A stretch of DNA of 64,000 nucleotides. It comes from JAVJUS01 sp040220455. GTDB taxonomy: Bacteria; Pseudomonadota; Alphaproteobacteria; DSM-16000; Inquilinaceae. The stretch covers positions 1 to 64,000 of the forward strand of contig JAVJUS010000068.1 of NCBI GenBank assembly GCA_040220455.1, given 5' to 3'. This document shows, in pieces, positions 58,133-64,000 of the stretch. Numbering within the stretch: position 1 is the first letter of the stretch; each line of letters starts with the position of its first letter. Both the position numbers and the translations under genes were made by a program. The notes beneath the pieces are model-generated. The model did not search any database and was not told where the DNA came from. It saw nothing but the letters and a program-made list of their open reading frames with translations.

Positions 58133-58150
58133 GTAAAACGGTCGTTTTAC
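58133..58150. promoter_or_regulatory. TetR-type operator palindrome
   Basis: GTAAAACG (58133-58140) and CGTTTTAC (58143-58150) form a perfect palindrome around GT, directly upstream of the TetR start. The size and AAACG core fit known TetR-family operators. Confidence 0.7.
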
Positions 58151-58360
58151 ATGTCAAGGCGCGCGCATCACGGCCGCTTCCACCACGGGGAGCCATGACG
58201 TTGTTCCCCGGAGGCGGTCAGGACGCCGCCGTGCCCGTGGTCTCGGCCGGTGGCGCGGCATGTCGCGGCTCGCGGTCAGAGTCGGGGCCACGATGCCTGG
58301 CGGTCGGCGACCCTATCCGCCGAAATCGACGGCGCGGTCGGCGGCGGGAAAACGACCCGC

Positions 58361-58849
58361 CTACCCCTCTCCGCCCCCGTCGAGCAGGCCGTGGCGGCGA
58401 TGCCAGGCCTCCAGCGACTCGTCCGGATAGCCGGCGTGGCGCGGGTCGTCCGGCGCGGCGTCGACGGGAACCCAGGACGCCTTGGAGTCGAGCAGGACAT
58501 GCCCGTGCTCCGGCGCGGCGGGCAGCGGCGTGTCGATGGCGCTGGCGAAGGGGTGGACCAGGTCGGGCCAGTCAGGGTCGAAGACCCACAGCGCCGAGCC
58601 GCAGCGGGCGCAGAACCGCCGCTCGCCGGTGCTCTGCCGCCCGTCGATGCGCGCCCGGTAGACTCCGATCGCTGAACCCTCGCCTTCCACCGTCAGGGTC
58701 GCCGCGTAGGCGCCCAGATTGATGGCGAAGCCGCCGCCCCCGGCGGTCTTGCGGCAGATCGAGCAGTAGCAGCGCAGATAGGGCACCGGCGCGTAGGCCT
58801 CCACGGCGAAGCGCACGGCGCCGCAATGGCACGATCCCTCCAGGTGCAT
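58361..58849 (-). CDS. GFA/CENP-V-family zinc protein
   Basis: A 162-residue protein of the GFA family, related to glutathione-dependent formaldehyde-activating enzyme. The zinc-binding cysteines are in GSCHCGAVRF, RCYCSICRK and RRFCARCGSAL. A C-terminal helix DESLEAWHRR is present. The ATG at 58849 has GGGAG upstream. It is a single gene between the TetR operator region and the SIMPL gene. A partial copy of its 3' end lies at 56301-56370. Confidence 0.9.
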   Translation of the reverse strand: MHLEGSCHCGAVRFAVEAYAPVPYLRCYCSICRKTAGGGGFAINLGAYAATLTVEGEGSAIGVYRARIDGRQSTGERRFCARCGSALWVFDPDWPDLVHPFASAIDTPLPAAPEHGHVLLDSKASWVPVDAAPDDPRHAGYPDESLEAWHRRHGLLDGGGEG

Positions 58850-59071
58850 GACGGCGTCTCCCGATCCGGTGGCGCGCCGCCGGGCCGGCGGCGGCCTTGA
58901 TGACGACGCATGATGGCGCCGAACGCGGCCCCGTGTCTGCCCCCGCCGCCCGGCGCGGCTCGCACCGAAATCCGCCACACTCCCGCGGATGATCGGGCCG
59001 GGCACGAGGCCGGGGGTACCCTCGGGCCCGGCGCCGCCCGCGCCGTCCTTCCCGCCCCGGAGACCGCCGCC

Positions 59072-59857
59072 ATGGCCCGTACGCCCGGATCCTCGAGCAC
59101 CCCTGCCGCCCGCCCTGCCGCCCTGCCCGCCGCCCTGCCCCTGGTCGCCGCGGCCCTCGTTCTCGCGCTCGGCATCGCCGCGGCCGGCTGGTTCGCCGCG
59201 CGCGGGCTGGTCGAGCTGCGCGCCGGCGACCGCTACGTCACGGTCAAGGGAATCGCCGAGCGCGAGGTCCGCGCCGATCTGGCCATCTGGCCGCTGCGCT
59301 TCGTGGCGACGGCCGACGCGCTGGGCGAGGCCCAGGCCAAGATCGATGCCGACACCGCGACCATCCGGGCCTTCCTGGAGGCGCGCGGCCTGGCCGGCGA
59401 GGCGGTGACGACCGAGCCGCCCTCGGTCATCGACCGCCTCGCCCAGCCCTACCAGTCCGGCCCGATCGACAGCCGCTTCATCGTCAATGGCGGCGTCACC
59501 GTGCGCTCGACCGACGTCGACGCCGTCGACGCGGCGAGCCGGGAGGTGGGCGCGCTGGTCGAATCCGGCGTCATCCTGGCCGGCGACGGCGGCCCGAACG
59601 CCGGCACGCCGGCCTACCTCTTCACCGGCCTGAGCGCCGTCAAGCCGGAGATGATCGCCGAGGCGACGGCAAACGCCCGGCGCGGGGCCGAGCAGTTCGC
59701 CGCGGATTCCGGGTCGCGCGTCGGCGGCATCCGCACCGCCAACCAGGGCCTGTTCCAGATCCTCGCGCGCGACGACGCCCCCGGCCTTTGGGAGGCCCGC
59801 CAGATCGACAAGACCGTGCGCGTCGTCTCGACCATCGAGTACCGACTGGTGGACTGA
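59072..59857 (+). CDS. SIMPL-domain (DUF541) periplasmic protein
   Basis: A 261-residue exported or membrane-anchored protein. A hydrophobic segment (LPLVAAALVLALGIAAAGWF) spans about residues 25-45. The SIMPL domain follows, beginning VTVKGIAEREVRADLAIW, with the conserved C-terminal DKTVRVVSTIEYRL. DUF541/SIMPL proteins act in stress or envelope functions without defined enzymology. The ATG at 59072 has CCGGAG upstream. Confidence 0.88.
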   Translation: MARTPGSSSTPAARPAALPAALPLVAAALVLALGIAAAGWFAARGLVELRAGDRYVTVKGIAEREVRADLAIWPLRFVATADALGEAQAKIDADTATIRAFLEARGLAGEAVTTEPPSVIDRLAQPYQSGPIDSRFIVNGGVTVRSTDVDAVDAASREVGALVESGVILAGDGGPNAGTPAYLFTGLSAVKPEMIAEATANARRGAEQFAADSGSRVGGIRTANQGLFQILARDDAPGLWEARQIDKTVRVVSTIEYRLVD

Positions 59858-60093
59858 CGCCGGCGAGGCTGCCGCTCTCCCGGGCATCCCGGGCGGATTT
59901 CCCGCCTTTTCCGGGACTCTTAGACTTGTAAGAATTACTTTTCGTTGCGCAAATATTTTTGAAGTGATCGATAACTGATAAAGTCTTGGTAATTTTTAGG
60001 CTACATTCTCCACCCGTGACGCCGGATTGATCCAACGTTTGCGATCGACGCCGGCATCGAGGGAGGGTTTTTGGCTGCACTGGGGGTGCGCCG
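59858..60093. promoter_or_regulatory. AT-rich promoter region upstream of the ethylene-receptor-like kinase
   Basis: The 236-nt gap includes a conspicuously AT-rich stretch at about 59925-60010. It is probably the promoter of the kinase gene, but no hexamer pair with proper spacing is convincing. The left part contains a weak inverted repeat CCCGGG-type segment. Confidence 0.4.
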
Positions 60094-61380
60094 ATGATCG
60101 ATTGGCTGTTCCGGGCGGAGGGCTATACGCCCCACGGCTTCTGCCTGATCTGGGATGCGCGGCTGCTGTGGCTGCATGTCGCCTCCGACGGGCTGATCGC
60201 GCTCGCCTACCTGAGCATTCCCGTCCTCCTGATCACCGTCGCGCGCAAGCGCCCGGATCTGAACCGCTACGGCGTGCTCTATCTCTTCGCCGCCTTCATC
60301 ATCGGCTGCGCGGCGACCCATCTGATCGGGATCGTGACGCTGTGGCACCCGATCTACGCCGCCTCGGGCGTCCTCAAGGCGATCTGCGCCGTGATCTCGC
60401 TGAGCACCGCGGTCGTCCTGTGGCCCATGCTGCCCCGCCTCCTTCGGATGCCGACACCCGAACAGCTCGCCGAGGCCAATTCACGCCTGGAGGCCCAGGC
60501 CCGCGACCTCGAGCGCCTGGTCGCCGCGCGCACGGCCGATCTGGAGCGCCGCACGGCCGACTTCGCCGCGGCCTGCGACCGCGCGGAGGCGGCCCAGGCG
60601 GTCGCCGAGCGGGAGTCCCGCTCGCGCGACCGGTTCCTGGCGACCATGAGCCACGAGCTGCGTACGCCGCTCAACGCGGTGCTGGGATTCACCGAGCTCC
60701 TGGCCATGCGGTCGTCGCGCGGCCTGGACGACAAGGGCCGGGAATATCTCGACATCGTCCACGAGGCGGGCCGCCACCTCCTGTCCCTGATCAACGACGT
60801 GCTCGACTACCAGCGCCTGGCGACCACGGGCGTGCCGCTGGCGCCCGCCGAGATCCCGGTGATCGAGGTCGTGCGCTCGGCGCTGGCCTTCAACCAGCCA
60901 GCGCTGGAGGCCAACGACGCCGACGTGACCGTGGCCGTGCCGGCGGATCTGACCGCGCACGCCGATCGTCGGGCCCTGACCCAGATCTGCACCAACTTGA
61001 TCGGCAACGCGGCGAAGTACAGCCATCCCGGCGGCCATATCCGCCTGACCGCCCGGGCCGATGGCGACCGCGTGCGGCTGGAGGTCGCCGACGAGGGTTT
61101 CGGCATGGACGACGAGGCGCTCGACGCCGTCTTCAAGCCCTTCCACCGCGCCCACGAGACGAAGGCGACGATCCCCGGCACCGGCCTCGGCCTGCCGACG
61201 GTCAAGCTCCTGACGGAGGCCATGTCGGGCGCGGTCTCGCTCGCCAGCGCGCCCGGCGCCGGCACGACGGCGACAGTGACCCTGCCCCGCCACGCCCCGC
61301 TCGCCGCTCCGTCGCCGGCCGTGGACTTCACGGGCCGCCCGGACCGCGAGGAACCGAAGGCCCGGGCGTCCGGCGCCTGA
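60094..61380 (+). CDS. Ethylene-receptor-like sensor histidine kinase
   Basis: A 428-residue membrane histidine kinase. The N-terminal three-helix domain matches plant ETR1 ethylene-binding domains: D32, Y39, I69, C72 and H76 correspond to Asp25, Tyr32, Ile62, Cys65 and His69, with identical spacing (ASDGLIALAYLSIP and FIIGCAATHLIG). The Cys/His pair binds copper in the plant receptors. A coiled linker follows, then H-box SHELRTPLNAVLGFTEL, N-box NLIGNAAKYS, G1 VADEGFGMD and G2 GTGLGLPTVK. Bacterial examples, including one in Azospirillum, are known. No response regulator is adjacent. Confidence 0.93.
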   Translation: MIDWLFRAEGYTPHGFCLIWDARLLWLHVASDGLIALAYLSIPVLLITVARKRPDLNRYGVLYLFAAFIIGCAATHLIGIVTLWHPIYAASGVLKAICAVISLSTAVVLWPMLPRLLRMPTPEQLAEANSRLEAQARDLERLVAARTADLERRTADFAAACDRAEAAQAVAERESRSRDRFLATMSHELRTPLNAVLGFTELLAMRSSRGLDDKGREYLDIVHEAGRHLLSLINDVLDYQRLATTGVPLAPAEIPVIEVVRSALAFNQPALEANDADVTVAVPADLTAHADRRALTQICTNLIGNAAKYSHPGGHIRLTARADGDRVRLEVADEGFGMDDEALDAVFKPFHRAHETKATIPGTGLGLPTVKLLTEAMSGAVSLASAPGAGTTATVTLPRHAPLAAPSPAVDFTGRPDREEPKARASGA

Positions 61381-61416
61381 GGCCTCGCCACGGCCCCGGG
61401 CCGAGCGACGGAAATC

Positions 61417-61454
61417 GTAGGTCGGTCGAGCGCCAGCGAGCCCGACGTCGCCGG
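61417..61454. repeat. Dispersed intergenic repeat R1, copy 3
   Basis: CGTAGGTCGGTCGAGCGCCA followed by GCGAGCCCGACGTCGCCGG. It matches the left arm at 42779-42820 closely. Confidence 0.7.
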
Positions 61455-61509
61455 GCCCCCGGCCCGAAGCGGCGCCAACGTCGAAGCCGTCGCGCACGGC
61501 CTTTCGGCC

Positions 61510-61542
61510 GTGGGCGACCTACCGCGATCGTAGGTCGCCCAC
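61510..61542. repeat. 13-bp palindrome R2 next to R1
   Basis: GTGGGCGACCTAC (61510-61522) and GTAGGTCGCCCAC (61530-61542) pair perfectly around CGCGATC. A related GTAG-TTGCCCACCG segment occurs at 42733-42748. Together with R1 it fills the 203-nt gap between the kinase and GT39 genes. Confidence 0.75.
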
Positions 61543-61583
61543 CGCGAGGCGGTGCGCGGCGGCGCCGGGACGCAGCCCGGCCC

Positions 61584-63251
61584 CTACTCCACCCGCAGCA
61601 CGCGGTTCTCGCGGCCGGCGCGGACCCAGCGGCGGGGCTCGGTGGCGAAGACGGTGGGGTAGCGGTCGAGCAGCGTCTCGTAGACCGCGACGGCGTCGGC
61701 ATGGCGGGCGGGCTCGGCCTTGCGGCGGGCGTAGTCGTCGCCCAGGACGAGGTAGTCGATCTCCGCCGCCTCGATCGCCGCGACCGCCCCGCCCGGCGGC
61801 AGGCGGCCGGTCACGCCCTGGGGCACGGCGAAACGCTCCGGCCCGTCGACGGGCACGATCGCGCCGGCCTCGTCGACCTCGAACAGGGCGAAGCGCCCGC
61901 GCGGCGGCTGGGCGGTATAGCGCTCCATCAGCAGCCGGCTGCCCTGCGGCACCTCTTCCATGAGATACCGCCAGGTCTCCGTGCGGGTCTGGCCGCGCAA
62001 CTCGGCCACCAGGTCGCCCGCCGTGATCCAGCCCGTCGGCGCGACCAGGAGCAGGCCGAGCCCGACCATCACGCCCACCCCGGCCCGGCGCCGCGCGCGC
62101 CATCGCGCCGCCGCCGCGCGGGCCACGTCCCCGGCGCCGAGCGCCACGACGACGAGATAGAGCGGCAGAAGGGGAATCAGCCACCGCTCCCACTGCAGCG
62201 GCAGGGAGACGATGAAGGCGAGATAGGCCAGCGCGGCGACGACGACGACGCCCCGCGCCCCGTCCCGACGCACCCGGTCCCGCCGCGCCACGGCGCCGGC
62301 GGCGGCGACGCAGAACAGCGCGAGGCCGAGCGGCCCCCCGGCCGGCAGGAAGACCGTCCGCCCGTACCACGCGAGCGCCGAGAGCGGCCCCGCCGACGCG
62401 GCGCTCAGGTGATAGTCGCGCGCCTCGTGGCCGACATCGGCGAGGACGGCTCCGAACTCCAGGAAGAGGAACGGCGCCGTGACGAAGCAGGCCGCCAGGC
62501 TCGCCGCGCCCGCCGCCGCCAGCCGATGCGCCCGGCGCCAGACCCGCCCCTCCTCGGCGAAGGCATGGGCCGCGACGATCGCCACGGCGAAGACGACGGC
62601 GGGGTACTTGCAGCTCACCGCCACGCCCAGCGCCGCGCCGGCGGCGAGATAGAGGCCGGGGCGAGGCGCGGTCGCCAACCGCACGGCGGCGAGCACCGCC
62701 AGCAGGGCGAAGACCGTCATCTGGTTGTCGGGCCGGATCAGGAAGCCGAAATCGACCAGCAGCGGCGCGATAGCGACCAGCAGGGCCGCGAGCGCGACGG
62801 TTCCCGCTCCGCCGCCGAGCCGTCGAGAGAGCCCGGCCGACAGGGCGACGATCGCGACCGAGAACGCGGCGACGACGAGCCGGCCGGCGAGCACGAAGGC
62901 GCTGCGATCCTGCTCGAACCAGGCGACGACTTCGCCGGCGCCGTCGACGGCGCCGGTCACGAGCGCCGCCAGGGCGAGCCCGGCGAAGACCAGGGCGTTG
63001 AGGTAGATGGTGAACTGGCCCGGATGGCCGTACCAGCCCGGATCCGGGTCGCCGGTGGCGAGGATGCGCCCGGCGCGGAAGATGAACACCCACTCGTCGG
63101 GGTCGTAGAAGAACGGCAGGTCGTAGCCGATGGCGGCCAGCCGCAGCGCCGCCGCGAGGGCGAGAATGCCGGCCAGGGCGATCCCGGCGGGCCGCCCGCC
63201 GAGCCGGGTGGCGAGGCTCGCCCGGCCGGCGCGCGCCGGCGGCGCGGTCAT
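61584..63251 (-). CDS. GT39/ArnT-like membrane glycosyltransferase
   Basis: A 555-residue integral-membrane protein with about ten helices. The first periplasmic loop has the acidic motif YDPDEWVF, corresponding to the catalytic Asp region of PMT/ArnT-type GT-C enzymes. It starts with a short Ala/Arg-rich cytoplasmic tail. The C-terminal 150 residues form a soluble domain. GT39 enzymes transfer sugars from polyprenyl-phosphate donors to lipids or proteins. It is next to gtrA and a GtrB-like gene, which supply and flip the donor, so a glycosylation unit is likely. The acceptor is unknown. Confidence 0.85.
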   Translation of the reverse strand: MTAPPARAGRASLATRLGGRPAGIALAGILALAAALRLAAIGYDLPFFYDPDEWVFIFRAGRILATGDPDPGWYGHPGQFTIYLNALVFAGLALAALVTGAVDGAGEVVAWFEQDRSAFVLAGRLVVAAFSVAIVALSAGLSRRLGGGAGTVALAALLVAIAPLLVDFGFLIRPDNQMTVFALLAVLAAVRLATAPRPGLYLAAGAALGVAVSCKYPAVVFAVAIVAAHAFAEEGRVWRRAHRLAAAGAASLAACFVTAPFLFLEFGAVLADVGHEARDYHLSAASAGPLSALAWYGRTVFLPAGGPLGLALFCVAAAGAVARRDRVRRDGARGVVVVAALAYLAFIVSLPLQWERWLIPLLPLYLVVVALGAGDVARAAAARWRARRRAGVGVMVGLGLLLVAPTGWITAGDLVAELRGQTRTETWRYLMEEVPQGSRLLMERYTAQPPRGRFALFEVDEAGAIVPVDGPERFAVPQGVTGRLPPGGAVAAIEAAEIDYLVLGDDYARRKAEPARHADAVAVYETLLDRYPTVFATEPRRWVRAGRENRVLRVE

Positions 63252-63252
63252 C

Positions 63253-63663
63253 TCAGTCCTCCATCGCGCGGCGCCGCGCCGGGCCGCCGCCGAAGACGAC
63301 CGTCCGGTTGATCGCGAAGGTCAGGGCGAAGGTCACGACGACGCTGGCGAGCTTCGCCGGCAGCGGCCCCACGACAGGCGCCAGGAGGGCGACGCAACCC
63401 GTGCTGGCCGCCAGGCCCAGCAGGGTAACGGCGGCGAACTCCGCCATCTGGCGACGCGCGCGCTTGCCGTTGTCGAGTTCGCGAAAGGTCCAGTGGCGGT
63501 TCCACAGGAAGCTGTTGGCGGCGCCGGTCGAGAACGAGACGACGTTGGCCGGCACCGGTGCTGTGCCCGCCGCCTCGACCAGCAGGGCGAACACGGCGAG
63601 GTCGACGAGCGTGTTGAGCCCGCCGACGATCGCGTAGCGCGCGCCCTGGCCGACCAGGGTCAC
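63253..63663 (-). CDS. GtrA-family membrane protein
   Basis: A 136-residue protein with four helices. The GtrA signatures are RYAIVGGLNTLVDLAVFALL and FLWNRHWTF. GtrA proteins are linked to flipping of polyprenyl-phosphate sugars for GtrB/GT-C systems. The start is GTG at 63663, which overlaps the stop of the upstream GT2 gene (GTGA). The downstream GT39 gene starts one base after its stop codon. Confidence 0.9.
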   Translation of the reverse strand: MTLVGQGARYAIVGGLNTLVDLAVFALLVEAAGTAPVPANVVSFSTGAANSFLWNRHWTFRELDNGKRARRQMAEFAAVTLLGLAASTGCVALLAPVVGPLPAKLASVVVTFALTFAINRTVVFGGGPARRRAMED

Positions 63664-64000
63664 GGGGCGGCCTCGCGCGCCGGCTCCGGCTCCGACTCCG
63701 CGCCGTTGCTGGGACGGCTCGGTTCCGGCCCGCCGCCCACGACCTCGCGCACGACGAAGAGCGGGCGGCGCTTGGATTCGAGATAGAGCCGGCCGAGATA
63801 CTCCCCCATGATCCCGGCGACGACGAGCTGGATGCTGCCCAGCAGCAGGACCACGCCGATCACGCTGGTCCAGCCGGGGATCGTGTCGCCGCCGGCCCAG
63901 GCCAGGAGGGCGTAGATCAACAGAAGCATCGACAGCGCCGCACAGCCGAGCCCGAGAATCGAGGCGACGCGCAGCGGCACGGTGGAGAAGCTGGTCACCG
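63660..64000 (-). CDS. GT2 (GtrB-like) glycosyltransferase, C-terminal part (5' end outside window)
   Basis: The last 113 codons of a GT2 polyprenyl-phosphate sugar transferase. Two membrane helices (SILGLGCAALSMLLLIYALL and VIGVVLLLGSIQLVVAGIMG) and the GEYLGRLYLESKRRP segment match the C-terminal part of GtrB/DPM1-like proteins. The catalytic GT-A domain lies upstream, beyond position 64000. The internal ATG at 63998 is not the true start. It is coupled to gtrA by a GTGA overlap. Confidence 0.88.
   Translation of the reverse strand, partial: VTSFSTVPLRVASILGLGCAALSMLLLIYALLAWAGGDTIPGWTSVIGVVLLLGSIQLVVAGIMGEYLGRLYLESKRRPLFVVREVVGGGPEPSRPSNGAESEPEPAREAAP

Noticed and set aside
60027..63311. 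1094-codon plus-strand frame over the kinase and GT39 genes
   Set aside because: The frame crosses two unrelated genes in opposite directions and encodes biased sequence; it is a shadow.

Overview
The window looks like a chromosomal segment of a very GC-rich alphaproteobacterium, probably Rhodospirillales-like. Evidence for this is the trpB-trpA-accD-folC order, a Coq7 ubiquinone hydroxylase, the def-fmt-truA block, codon use dominated by G/C third positions, and many ATGA/GTGA/TTGA start-stop overlaps. The species cannot be named from the sequence alone. Because of the GC bias almost every real gene has long open shadow frames; these are left out.

Layout. Positions 1-5.8 kb carry an MscS-type channel (cut by the window edge), an APH-like kinase/P-loop fusion, a UspA-like protein and two small unknown proteins. 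6.0-10.7 kb is the housekeeping block trpB-trpA-accD-folC. 10.6-19.0 kb is mixed: a DHDPS-family lyase, nitroreductase, SDR-like protein, TPR protein, a histidine kinase with DUF350 and trypsin-like protease genes, and a GH9 lipoprotein cellulase. 31.0-32.6 kb holds a membrane protein and a Rieske oxygenase. 32.8 kb is tRNA-Leu(CAA). 33.2-36.1 kb has an arylsulfotransferase-like protein with two small membrane proteins, then a YqaA/DedA-like protein. 36.2-42.7 kb is core: dsbB, coq7, rmuC, def, fmt, truA and a lipid kinase. 42.9-43.9 kb is a three-gene toxin-antitoxin module. 44.0-52.1 kb holds two ABC uptake systems (branched-chain amino-acid type, and a sugar type with a DeoR regulator). 52.1-56.4 kb is a lower-GC accessory patch with repeats, an orphan Tat-type binding protein, an IS6-type transposase remnant, a TauD-like dioxygenase and a GYD protein. 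56.4-64 kb has MFS/TetR, GFA, SIMPL, an ethylene-receptor-like histidine kinase, and a GT39/GtrA/GT2 membrane glycosylation set cut by the right edge.

The most interesting locus is a ten-gene, tightly coupled minus-strand operon at 19.07-30.66 kb. In transcription order it encodes a ThiS/MoaD-like sulfur carrier, a rhodanese-E1 activating enzyme, a class III aminotransferase fused to an acyl-ACP-reductase-like domain, a fatty-acid-hydroxylase-superfamily protein, an SCP2-like lipid-binding protein, an APC permease, a ferritin-like diiron protein, an acyl carrier protein, a FabF-like ketosynthase with an Asn in place of a catalytic His, and an MMPL/RND exporter. I read it as an uncharacterised pathway for an acyl-ACP-derived, probably amine-containing and possibly sulfur-modified lipid that is exported. 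A 362-bp AT-rich region with an inverted repeat and spaced direct repeats separates it from divergent genes for a membrane protein and a Rieske oxygenase.

Other points of interest are a composite palindromic repeat that supplies the stop codons of three genes, a kinase that keeps all five ethylene-binding residues at ETR1 spacing, and a G10 tract that acts as the apparent Shine-Dalgarno of the GH9 gene.
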